DNA of 64,000 bases, from assembly GCF_947500075.1 (NCBI RefSeq), contig NZ_CANMQS010000003.1, forward strand, positions 186,001-250,000, given 5' to 3'. This document shows, piece by piece, positions 56,035 to 63,501 of this stretch. This DNA comes from an uncultured Sulfitobacter sp. (GTDB lineage: Bacteria > Pseudomonadota > Alphaproteobacteria > Rhodobacterales > Rhodobacteraceae). The position numbers were made by a program, and so were the translations under genes. Under the pieces are notes generated by a model. The model ran no database searches. It was not told the DNA's origin and saw only the letters and a program-made list of their open reading frames with translations. The first letter of the stretch is position 1, and every line of letters starts with the position of its first letter.

Positions 56035-57093
56035 TCAGGCCATGGAATGGTTTTCGCAAAGTGGAAGCTCGTTCCTTGCATGACGCCAAAGCAATTTCTG
56101 TGCCGCCTTGCCACGCACAAATGGCCGGGCGGGCAAGGTCTGATGGATGTCAACGGGCAGAGTTGACCTTGCCTTGTCCGAGAGTGTCTTGAGCGCCTCT
56201 GGACCGGGGAAAAAGCTCTCTACCTCAGCGCCATTTGCAAATACGATCTCATGTCGGCGGCAGGCAAAATGGTGGTAGGTGACGGGCAAAAAACGCAAGA
56301 CCTGTATGATCCCATGGACGCTCTGCAAGAATTTTGCAGGGAGCAGAACTTCGTCGCTTCCAAACATCCGGTTTGCGATCCTGGAGCGCAGCATTATGCG
56401 GTGCTGTGGCGAGACGCGCAGCGGTGTTTTTGGCAACCCATTCCCCAGACTTCCCGCAGGAAGTATGATCGGCGCATTGTGACCAGGGTTCAGGCTCGTC
56501 ACGGCATTGACCCATGTGATTTCCTGTGGCCCGTGATCCAGCGTAGTCACCAGATCGCCGGGTTTGAGCGTTTCAACCGGCACCTCACCGTCCGGCGTTG
56601 CGATCAAGGTGCCCTGAACGAAACAGACAACCGATGCATTCTGGACAGTCATGCTGGGAAGATAGCCGGAATAATTAGAGTTCTGAAGGCTGGTCAGATT
56701 GATGGATTGCACATTCGAATTGTCGAGTTCGGTGGTAAAATCTGCGAAAAACACATCTCCATTCGCGGACTGCACGACGATCACCTGTATGTTCAACGTT
56801 GACCCGTCACCCAAGGTGACCACCGCATTATAGACCGAAGTGGAATCTACTGCGGCACTGACTGGTCCGCTGCCTGTATCATAGCTGATAAAATCAGGGG
56901 AATTGTTCGCTGTATCGTTGTCATGCATCATGCCGTTATCATTTTGGTCATGGTTGGTAACATCGACCAGCGACAAAGTGTCATGAAGGCCCAGTACGAC
57001 CCCGGGATTCTCGTTATCATTATCAGATTCATTGGTATCCATATCGGCAAAATTTCCGATGTAGAACAATGTTGATGTCGTAACGGTGGGCAT
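56035..57093 (-). CDS. Hint (hedgehog/intein) domain protein
   Basis: A 352-residue protein. The N-terminal 155 residues are acidic and Asn/Asp-rich (NESDNDNENP, DQNDNGMMHDND) with beta-rich repeats. The C-terminal Hint_2-type domain begins at VVCFVQGTLIATPDGEVPVETLKPGDLVTTLDHG, with the Cys expected to start self-cleavage, and includes SPQHRIML and FACRRHEIVFANGAEVESF. Such proteins are abundant in Roseobacters, and most are untested for processing; they may be secreted. Less GC-rich than its neighbours. The ATG at 57093 gives MPTVTTSTLFYIGNF, the usual family start. Confidence 0.85.
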   Translation of the reverse strand: MPTVTTSTLFYIGNFADMDTNESDNDNENPGVVLGLHDTLSLVDVTNHDQNDNGMMHDNDTANNSPDFISYDTGSGPVSAAVDSTSVYNAVVTLGDGSTLNIQVIVVQSANGDVFFADFTTELDNSNVQSINLTSLQNSNYSGYLPSMTVQNASVVCFVQGTLIATPDGEVPVETLKPGDLVTTLDHGPQEITWVNAVTSLNPGHNAPIILPAGSLGNGLPKTPLRVSPQHRIMLRSRIANRMFGSDEVLLPAKFLQSVHGIIQVLRFLPVTYHHFACRRHEIVFANGAEVESFFPGPEALKTLSDKARSTLPVDIHQTLPARPFVRGKAAQKLLWRHARNELPLCENHSMA

Positions 57094-57521
57094 CTTAGGT
57101 GCTATCCAAGCAAGTTGGGTTCGGGGCAACTTGCACGAGTGCGACTACAGAAGTCTTAAGTAAAGCTCGACAATATGTTGGATTTAGGGAGTTTTTCCGG
57201 ATGAATTGAGGTCAAGTCCAGGCGAAGGCAGCCATTGGTGGGATTGCAGCAACCGGCAGCTTTGTCCCGCCAAGCCGCCGTCCAATCTTCTCCTGATGAC
57301 CCCAAAACAACACCAAATCCGCCGCCGCTAAAACCCACACCGCGAAACAGCCAGCACAGCACCCCACCCGTCACTTTGTTAACCAACCTTACCCGCTCAC
57401 ACCTAGGGTACGCCCAGTTAACCACGCCTGCGGTGCACAAACGGTGTACAGGTTGTGCACAGACTGTGTACGGGCTGTGCCCCGCCCTTTTCCCTTCAAA
57501 ACATGGTATTAACCGGGATTC
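57094..57521. other. 428-nt gene-free region with phased repeats
   Basis: Between the Hint and MFS genes, no supported gene. It holds three same-direction TTAACC motifs (57379-57384, 57418-57423, 57509-57514; the first two as GTTAACC) and the 11-bp repeat array described separately. The MFS stop follows directly. A 94-codon minus-strand frame here lacks any support. Confidence 0.7.
57433..57487. repeat. Five tandem 11-bp iteron-like repeats
   Basis: Units begin at 57433, 57444, 57455, 57466 and 57477: GTGCACAAACG, GTGTACAGGTT, GTGCACAGACT, GTGTACGGGCT, GTGCCCCGCCC. The first four share GTGYAC at an exact 11-bp period, one helical turn, alternating C and T at position 4. This suits cooperative protein binding on one face of the DNA. 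Confidence 0.75.
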
Positions 57522-58757
57522 TCACGTCACAGCCGTTGCCCCCGTTGCCGCCCCGCCGCGCGGTCGGCTGCGCAGCAACAGCCAGATCATTAACGCGATG
57601 TTGAACCCGTTCCAGACAATCCCGTTCACGAAGGCCAGCTGATAGGACCCGCTCACGTCGTAAATCCATCCCGACATCCAGCCGCCCAGTGCCATGCCCA
57701 GGATCGTCGCCATCAGCACCACACCCACCCGCGCTCCGGCTTCGCGGGCAGGCAGGTATTCCCGCACGATCAGCGCATAGGACGGCACGATGCCGCCCTG
57801 GCTCAACCCGAACACAAGGCTCACCACATAGAGCGAGACCAGGCCGCCCGCAGGCAGGTACAAAAACAGCGCAACGCATTGTAATATCGACCCAATCAGC
57901 AACGTCCGCACCCCGCCCAGCTGGTCTGCGACCAGCCCCGACACCACCCGTGAGGCAGCGCCGCCCAGCAGCATCAGCGCCAGCATTTCGGCGCCGACGG
58001 CCGGGCCAAACCCCATGTCCACGCAGAGCGCCACGATATGCACCTGCGGCATCGACATCGCCACACAGCACCCGATCCCTGCCGCGCCCAGCAGGATTTG
58101 CAGGGTGCGCGGGCTGATCCCTGCGGATTGCGCATTCAGCGTTGAAGCCGCCTGTGCGGCGTCCCTGCTCGCCTCTGACACCTTCCGGCGCAGGGTGAAA
58201 GCCATTGGAATCACACCACAAAACGTCGCTGCGGCCAGAATGGTGTAGCAGGCCCGCCAGCCGCTGTCCTCCAGCACGCCTGCCAGCACCAGCGGCCAGA
58301 AGGCGCCGCTCAGGTAGTTGCCACTGGCCACCAGCGCCACCGCGATGCCGCGCTTGCGCACAAACCAATGTGAGATATCCGCGATGAGCGGCCCAAACCC
58401 TACGGCAGATGCCAGCCCGATGATCAGCTGCGCCAGCGACAGCATCAGCATCGACGTGGACAGGATCGCCAGCCCGAAACCCGCCGTCAGCGCCAGCGCT
58501 GCCAGCACCAGTGACCGCACCACGCCAAAGCGGTCCACCGCTTGCCCCAGCGCGAAATTACCCACCGCAAAGCCGATCATCGTCAGCGTGTAAGGCATTG
58601 AAGAGGCAGCACGATCCGTGCCGAACTCCACTTCCACCACGGGCATGATCACGATGATTGACCACATCCCTGCATTGGCGATCAGCGCCACCAGCAGCGT
58701 CATCACCAGCCGTCCCCAGGCGTAGGGGCTGTCGGTCTCAAGGGTTGGATCTGTCAT
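57522..58757 (-). CDS. MFS transporter
   Basis: A 411-residue inner-membrane protein with twelve predicted helices, of the oxalate/formate antiporter-like or monocarboxylate MFS group. MVVEVEFGTDRAASSMPYTLTMIGFAVGN-type first repeat, QAVDRFGVVRSLVLAALAL in the first cytosolic loop and VADQLGGVRTLLIGSILQ in the equivalent loop of the second half. Substrate unknown. ATG at 58755-58757 is divergent from motB (142 nt apart). Confidence 0.88.
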   Translation of the reverse strand: MTDPTLETDSPYAWGRLVMTLLVALIANAGMWSIIVIMPVVEVEFGTDRAASSMPYTLTMIGFAVGNFALGQAVDRFGVVRSLVLAALALTAGFGLAILSTSMLMLSLAQLIIGLASAVGFGPLIADISHWFVRKRGIAVALVASGNYLSGAFWPLVLAGVLEDSGWRACYTILAAATFCGVIPMAFTLRRKVSEASRDAAQAASTLNAQSAGISPRTLQILLGAAGIGCCVAMSMPQVHIVALCVDMGFGPAVGAEMLALMLLGGAASRVVSGLVADQLGGVRTLLIGSILQCVALFLYLPAGGLVSLYVVSLVFGLSQGGIVPSYALIVREYLPAREAGARVGVVLMATILGMALGGWMSGWIYDVSGSYQLAFVNGIVWNGFNIALMIWLLLRSRPRGGAATGATAVT

Positions 58758-58899
58758 GCAGGTATCTGGGGGCAATCGGCCTCCAGGCGCAATGCAAAGC
58801 CGCGCAGGGGCGGGAAATTACGGACAAATCGATCTGTTAAGGCAAGCGCAAGACCTGCGCGGATACACCTGCCTCCGGGTGAGAAAAGAGGTGGTGGAG

Positions 58900-59700
58900 A
58901 TGGGTGCGCAAGCCAATGCGGCGCCAGTCATCATCAAACGTAAGAAGGTCGTCGGCGGCGGCGGGCACCATGGTGGTGCCTGGAAAGTTGCCTATGCGGA
59001 TTTCGTGACCGCGATGATGGCTTTCTTTATGTTGATGTGGCTGCTGAACGCAACGACAGAGCAACAACGCAAGGGGATCGCGGACTATTTCACGCCGACC
59101 ATTCCGATCAACCGGGTGTCGGGCGGCGGCGATGGTGCCTTTGGCGGGGACAGCATCTTTGCTGAGGAAAACCTGCCCCAGAACGGCACCGGCGGGATCA
59201 GCACAAACACCGGTGCTGCACAGGAACAGGCCGCGCTGGAATCGCTTGAGGAAATGCTTCTGGGCCGTGGCGGAGAGAGTGACGTCATGGAAAACGCCAT
59301 GCGTCATATCGTGACCCGGATCACCGACGAAGGGCTGGTGATCGAGATCTATGATCTTGAGAACATTCCTCTTTTTGAAGGCGAAACCGCGGAGCCTGTT
59401 CAGTTGCTGCGTGATCTGGCTGCGGTCATCGCGCAGGCCACACGCAGCGTCACCAATGACATTGCCATCGGCGGCCATGTGCGCGCCAACCCCGTTGTTC
59501 TGGCCCGCAGCCCGGTGTGGGAACTCTCTGCCGCGCGGGCGACAGCGATGCGGCTTTTGCTGGAGGGCACGGGGATACCGCCGCTGCGCATCCAGCGTGT
59601 CACCGGCCATGCGGACCGCAAACCGGTGGTGCGCAATCCGATGGGCGCGCGGAACAACCGGCTGGAGGTCATCCTGCTGCGCGACGTGCCCCGAAACTGA
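58900..59700 (+). CDS. motB: Flagellar motor protein MotB
   Basis: A 266-residue stator subunit. The N-terminal plug/transmembrane region KVAYADFVTAMMAFFMLMWLL contains the essential proton-binding Asp of YADF. A Gly/Asn-rich linker follows, then an OmpA-like peptidoglycan-binding domain (about 150-262) ending RNPMGARNNRLEVILLR. motA is not adjacent. The ATG at 58900 follows AGAGGTGG; a few in-frame GTGs lie just upstream. First gene of the flagellar block, with flgE 118 nt downstream. Confidence 0.92.
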   Translation: MGAQANAAPVIIKRKKVVGGGGHHGGAWKVAYADFVTAMMAFFMLMWLLNATTEQQRKGIADYFTPTIPINRVSGGGDGAFGGDSIFAEENLPQNGTGGISTNTGAAQEQAALESLEEMLLGRGGESDVMENAMRHIVTRITDEGLVIEIYDLENIPLFEGETAEPVQLLRDLAAVIAQATRSVTNDIAIGGHVRANPVVLARSPVWELSAARATAMRLLLEGTGIPPLRIQRVTGHADRKPVVRNPMGARNNRLEVILLRDVPRN

Positions 59701-59747
59701 GAACCCGGCCGCAAAAAGGGGCCACGGAATAGCGGGCATTTTATCTG

Positions 59748-59763
59748 TTAGCCCGACCTTAAG
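59748..59763 (+). promoter_or_regulatory. CtrA-like site upstream of flgE
   Basis: TTAG-N7-TTAA (59748-59762) resembles the alphaproteobacterial CtrA consensus TTAA-N7-TTAAC, with mismatches, 57 nt before the flgE start. CtrA controls flagellar genes in Roseobacters. Confidence 0.35.
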
Positions 59764-59818
59764 CTGACAGACGGTATGCCGATAGACGGGACAGTTGATA
59801 CAGCAGAAAGGCCTATCA

Positions 59819-61237
59819 ATGACAATTTCTTCTTCGCTCAACGCCGGGGTGGCGGGGCTTCAGGCCAATGCCACACGGCTCGCGACAATTTCCGATAACA
59901 TCGCAAATTCATCAACTTACGGGTACAAGCGGGTGGATGCGGATTTTCATTCGCTGGTGATCTCTTCGCAAGGGGGGACCTATTCCGCGGGGGGTGTGCG
60001 GGCGACCTCGCATCGCCTGATTGATGAACGGGGGCCGCTTGTCTCCACCGCGAATGCCACGGATCTGGCGGTGCGCGGGCGCGGGTTCCTGCCCGTCTCC
60101 CAGGCCACGGACGTGGAGGTCGCCAACGGCGACACACAGATGTTCCTGACCACGACGGGATCGTTCCGCACCGATGCCGAAGGCTATCTGCGTACCTCCT
60201 CCGGCCTTGTGCTGCTGGGATGGCCTGCGCAGCCGGATGGGTCCATTCCATCCTTCCCGCGCGACACGGCAGACGGCCTTGTGCCCGTGCAGATCAACGT
60301 AAACCAATTCTCGGGGGAGCCGACAACCAGCATGACGCTGGGCGTGAATCTGCCCGCGACAGAGACGGATGCAGGCTCTGACGGGGATACGCAGGAATTG
60401 TCGGTTGAATACTACGACAACCTCGGCACGTCGGAAAACATCAACATCGTGTTCTCTCCCACCGTGCCGGCAACCGGGTCGTCGAACGAATGGACTCTGA
60501 CCATGACAGACAGCGCCAGTCCGGGCGTGACCATCGGGGAATACACCGTCACCTTCGCAGACAACCGGACTGCGGGTGGCACCATGCTGACTGTGTCTCA
60601 GGCGGCTGGTGCGCCGGGTGGCACGTATGATCCTGCGACCGGCCAGATCATCGTGGACGTCGCCGGCGGCCCCATTGAGATCGACATCGGCCGCATCGGT
60701 GACAGCGATGGGATCACCCAGCTGTCGGACAACTTTGCGCCGGTGTCCATTTCCAAGGACGGTTCCCCGGTTGGCAATATGACCTCGGTGGAGGTGGACC
60801 CGAACGGCTATGTCTACGCCTACTTCGACACAGGCATCACGCGCACAATCTATCAGGTGCCGCTGGTCGATCTGCCCAACCCCAATGGCATGGTCGCGCT
60901 GGATCAACAGATCTACCTGCCTTCGGTCGAGAGCGGTTCCTTCTTCCTGTGGGATGCCTCTGACGGGCCGACCGGGGACATTGTCGCATTCTCCCTTGAG
61001 GAATCCGCCACCGATGTCGCGGGGGAGCTGACCTCCATGATCCAGACACAGCGGGCCTATTCGTCGAACGCGAAGGTGATCCAGACGGTGGAGTTGTCCT
61101 TCGCACTGGCAATGGACTTACCGGTAGAGATTTCGTTCTGCGTCCCTGCCAGATTTGCATTGATGGATTTGAGGGTCTGCAACGCAACCATTGCGCTGTT
61201 GTTTGTGAGAATGCTCGACATAAGCATGTTCCTTTAG
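59819..61237 (+). CDS. flgE: Flagellar hook protein FlgE, C-terminus lost and replaced by antisense flagellin sequence
   Basis: Residues 1-424 are a normal hook protein: N-terminal rod-type helix MTISSSLNAGVAGLQANATRLATISDNIANSSTYGYKR, the variable middle domains, and the start of the C-terminal helix (ELTSMIQTQRAYSSNAKVIQTV). After V424 the native end (DEMLQETTNIKR-like, about 12 residues) is missing. The frame instead reads 48 residues through the opposite strand of the flagellin gene to a stop at 61235-61237. Loss of the terminal D0 helix should impair hook assembly. AGAAAGG precedes the ATG. Confidence 0.88.
   Translation: MTISSSLNAGVAGLQANATRLATISDNIANSSTYGYKRVDADFHSLVISSQGGTYSAGGVRATSHRLIDERGPLVSTANATDLAVRGRGFLPVSQATDVEVANGDTQMFLTTTGSFRTDAEGYLRTSSGLVLLGWPAQPDGSIPSFPRDTADGLVPVQINVNQFSGEPTTSMTLGVNLPATETDAGSDGDTQELSVEYYDNLGTSENINIVFSPTVPATGSSNEWTLTMTDSASPGVTIGEYTVTFADNRTAGGTMLTVSQAAGAPGGTYDPATGQIIVDVAGGPIEIDIGRIGDSDGITQLSDNFAPVSISKDGSPVGNMTSVEVDPNGYVYAYFDTGITRTIYQVPLVDLPNPNGMVALDQQIYLPSVESGSFFLWDASDGPTGDIVAFSLEESATDVAGELTSMIQTQRAYSSNAKVIQTVELSFALAMDLPVEISFCVPARFALMDLRVCNATIALLFVRMLDISMFL
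61057..61221 (-). pseudogene. fliC: Truncated flagellin gene (first 47 codons only)
   Basis: The minus-strand frame starts MSSILTNNSAMVALQTLKSI and continues NANLAGTQNEISTGKSIASAKDNSTVW, an unmistakable alphaproteobacterial flagellin N-terminus (residues 1-47). It then crosses into flgE sequence and stops after seven foreign codons at forward 61057-61059. Native flagellins are about 270-400 residues. AAAGGAAC lies upstream of the ATG, so the leader and ribosome-binding site are intact. Confidence 0.9.
61081..61092. other. Rearrangement junction with 12-bp microhomology
   Basis: CCAGACGGTGGA reads I/QTV/D on the flgE strand and S-T-V-W on the flagellin strand, so both native genes can account for these 12 bases. 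Everything left of it is flgE and everything right is reverse-oriented flagellin. Confidence 0.85.
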
Positions 61238-61241
61238 TCAT

Positions 61242-61350
61242 GGGCGCTTTACGCCCGTTTTGCCCTACCCCTTTGAGGGTGGACGGAAATGCCATTCTGA
61301 CCATTGCGTACGCCCGGAGTGCCAAGCGGTGCGCCATCCGACCTCGGATG
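61242..61350 (-). promoter_or_regulatory. Flagellin leader with stem-loops
   Basis: The 207-nt region between the flgN-like stop and the flagellin start retains a GGGCG/CGCCC hairpin (61242-61257) just before the ribosome-binding site and a CATCCGA/TCGGATG hairpin (61335-61350). In Caulobacter, FlbT acts on the flagellin leader; these are candidate sites of that kind. The first hairpin followed by GTTTT could also terminate the flgE transcript. Confidence 0.4.
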
Positions 61351-61428
61351 CAGGGGCACACTGCTCCGAATTTTCTTAACAGCACGTAAATCTGAGCATT
61401 CGCCTTGACCCGGATTTTAATCAAAGCG

Positions 61429-61800
61429 TCAGGCGCGTTTTTCGACTGAATTATCCGTCTCCATCGCGATCCGGTGTTTCTGGCCATCTGCGCCGTAGGT
61501 CTCCAGACCGACCCGCAGCTCACGCAACGCTGACATGCGGGCGACAGCGGCGCGGATTCCTTCAAGCGCGCCATCCAGCAAAAGCTGGTTGCGGCGTACC
61601 TTGCCCCCGAGCGCATGCACCGCCTCAATGTCGATGGGCGGTGCACCGTTCATATCTTCGATCAGGGCCTCCTTCGCGGGCAGCATTTCTGCAATGCTCT
61701 CCAGATCGCCCTCCAGCAAGGCCGCACGTTCCGCGTCCAGCAGGGTGTTGAGGGCCTCAACGCCCGATTGTTGCGGTTTCGATGTCTGTTCAGGTGTCAT
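61429..61800 (-). CDS. FlgN-like flagellar chaperone
   Basis: A 123-residue, mostly helical protein: LNTLLDAERAALLEGDLESIAEMLPAKEALIEDM and KVRRNQLLLDGALEGIRAAVARMSALR match the FlgN pattern of long antiparallel helices. FlgN chaperones the hook-junction proteins FlgK and FlgL, which are not in the window. The ATG at 61800 has AAGGAG upstream and overlaps the end of the rod-binding gene by 11 nt; an ATG at 61821 is also in frame. Lies directly upstream of the flagellin remnant. Confidence 0.72.
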   Translation of the reverse strand: MTPEQTSKPQQSGVEALNTLLDAERAALLEGDLESIAEMLPAKEALIEDMNGAPPIDIEAVHALGGKVRRNQLLLDGALEGIRAAVARMSALRELRVGLETYGADGQKHRIAMETDNSVEKRA

Positions 61801-62071
61801 TTGCTTGCTCCTTGAGTGCATTGAAAATCGATTCGCTCAGTCCGATGCCGCCTGCCTCCACCATGATCCGGGCGTGTTCGTGGACCAGAAAGGAGGCAAA
61901 ATGATCCTCCCCGGCGCCACCACTTCCCAGCCCCTCACGGGCCATGCCAAGCCCTGCTGCACTGAGCATTTCAGTGAGAAAGCTGGCTTCAAGTGCTTGC
62001 GCCGCACGTCTGAGTGCCGCGTCTTTCGCGGCCTGATCGGGGGGTGGAGCCAGGACAGGGGTCACATCCAT
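61790..62071 (-). CDS. Rod-binding protein (FlgJ N-terminal/CheL-like)
   Basis: A 93-residue single-domain protein. LRRAAQALEASFLTEMLSAAGLGMAREGLGSGGAGEDHFASFLVHEHARIMVEAGGIGLSESIFNAL is the rod-binding core of FlgJ without the muramidase domain, as in alphaproteobacterial CheL. It helps rod assembly in the periplasm. Divergent from fliK (116 nt between starts). Confidence 0.87.
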   Translation of the reverse strand: MDVTPVLAPPPDQAAKDAALRRAAQALEASFLTEMLSAAGLGMAREGLGSGGAGEDHFASFLVHEHARIMVEAGGIGLSESIFNALKEQANDT

Positions 62072-62187
62072 GGGGGAGGTCCTTAAATTGCAGCCTATTT
62101 TGCGCAGCATGCGCCCAAGGCGGTAAACAAGTGGTAAGGCTGAACGCCGATAAGCCCTCCAACGGCCAAAACCGCACGGAGGACCCG

Positions 62188-63486
62188 ATGCAACCAACCG
62201 CCCTGCCGCTCGCTGCCAGCACGACTGCCAGCACCCCATCTGTTGTCCCGCCGATCAGGGGGAACACCGGCGTCGGACCGCAGGTGTCGCGTGACCCGTC
62301 ACCGCCAGAATTTGCAGACGTCTTTTCCGAAGAGGAACTGGTGATCCTTGCTGACAAAGCGATTCCACAGGTGACGGACGAGGAAATACAATTAACGGAC
62401 CCGGAAAAGAGCATCACGGCAGAGGACGGGGAGGCGCTTCGTCTTCCTCCTGCGGAATCTGTCGATCGTCCCGACCTGCTTCCGCGACAGCAATCACCTG
62501 AGACCGCGCAGCTCACGAAAGATGGCATTACGCCTTCGCGCGAACCGCAAGTGGTTGAAGTTGAAAATCCAGAACCGAAGTTGGCGGCAGTTCATCAGAC
62601 TGAAATCACGGTGAGCGAGAGCAGGACCACCCTTCAACAAAGCCCTGCGGCTCCAGCGTCCCCTCAACCGGTAACAGCTTTGCCCCCAACACCTGATGTG
62701 CAGCGAACCGGCGTTGATGCAGTCCGCCCCAAGGTAATCGCCGCAGATCCGGTGCTTCAGAATGCCAGCGCGGCATCGGTGCGCCCGGCGTTTGGAAAAC
62801 CACACGGAGCACCACCGCCAAGCATCGCATCTGATGGTATCCCTGCCCCCACAGCCAACCGTGCAGAGCCGGTCACGCCACCCTTGGTGTCGGCTCCGAC
62901 ACCAGCACCAAGGCTGTCCAGCGCCCCGGCACCACAGACCATGCCATTGATCATTTCGCAGGTGACGTCAGGCATGGCTCAGGAAAAGCGGGACACATCA
63001 ACCAGCGCGCCTCTTGAGCCCTTCACCCTCGGCCGCAGTGATGGTCCTGGGTCCCTGCAAACGACCACCACGCCTCAAGCTGTGCAACGCAGTGAGCTGG
63101 CGGGGCATGTCGCCCGCCAGATTGCCGATGTTGCCCACCATTTGCCGGCGCGCCCGGTGGAAATCACCTTGAGCCCGGAAGAGCTGGGGCGCGTCCGTCT
63201 GTCTGTCTCTACACATGAGTCCGGCATCATCCTGAACGTTGCCGCCGAGCGCCCGGAAACCGCTGACCTTTTACGTCGCCACATCGGACAATTGGGCGCT
63301 CAATTCGAATCGCTGGGATATGAAAACATCGCATTCTCCTTCTCGGGTGGCGGTGATGCCCAGACGAATGGCGATCAGGCGGCCGACAATCCGGCCACCG
63401 CTCCGGTGGCAGAGGAAACCGACACTGCGCCGCTCCATGTCGCGCTTTCGACCGGCAGTTCTGCTGGCGTCGATCTGCGGCTCTAA
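62188..63486 (+). CDS. fliK: Flagellar hook-length control protein FliK
   Basis: A 432-residue protein. The first 300 residues are low-complexity, rich in Pro, Ala, Thr and Glu, as expected of the ruler region. The C-terminal Flg_hook domain (about 315-400) has HLPARPVEITLSPEELGRVRLSVSTHESGIILNVAAERPETADLLRRHIGQLGAQFESLGY. It senses hook length and switches export specificity. GGAGGACCC precedes the ATG. The flgD gene starts 15 nt downstream. Confidence 0.92.
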   Translation: MQPTALPLAASTTASTPSVVPPIRGNTGVGPQVSRDPSPPEFADVFSEEELVILADKAIPQVTDEEIQLTDPEKSITAEDGEALRLPPAESVDRPDLLPRQQSPETAQLTKDGITPSREPQVVEVENPEPKLAAVHQTEITVSESRTTLQQSPAAPASPQPVTALPPTPDVQRTGVDAVRPKVIAADPVLQNASAASVRPAFGKPHGAPPPSIASDGIPAPTANRAEPVTPPLVSAPTPAPRLSSAPAPQTMPLIISQVTSGMAQEKRDTSTSAPLEPFTLGRSDGPGSLQTTTTPQAVQRSELAGHVARQIADVAHHLPARPVEITLSPEELGRVRLSVSTHESGIILNVAAERPETADLLRRHIGQLGAQFESLGYENIAFSFSGGGDAQTNGDQAADNPATAPVAEETDTAPLHVALSTGSSAGVDLRL

Positions 63487-63501
63487 CGCGAAGGACATCT
63501 G

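Noticed and set aside
57156..57440. A 94-codon minus-strand frame in the gene-free region
   Set aside because: No ribosome-binding site, no domain, starts inside the repeat array; it does not look like a protein.
57433..57487. CRISPR array
   Set aside because: Units are 11 bp with no unique spacers, and no cas genes are near.
61094..61237. The 48-residue C-terminal tail of the flgE frame as a genuine extension
   Set aside because: Its reverse strand encodes a textbook flagellin N-terminus, so the tail is only a read-through of antisense sequence.
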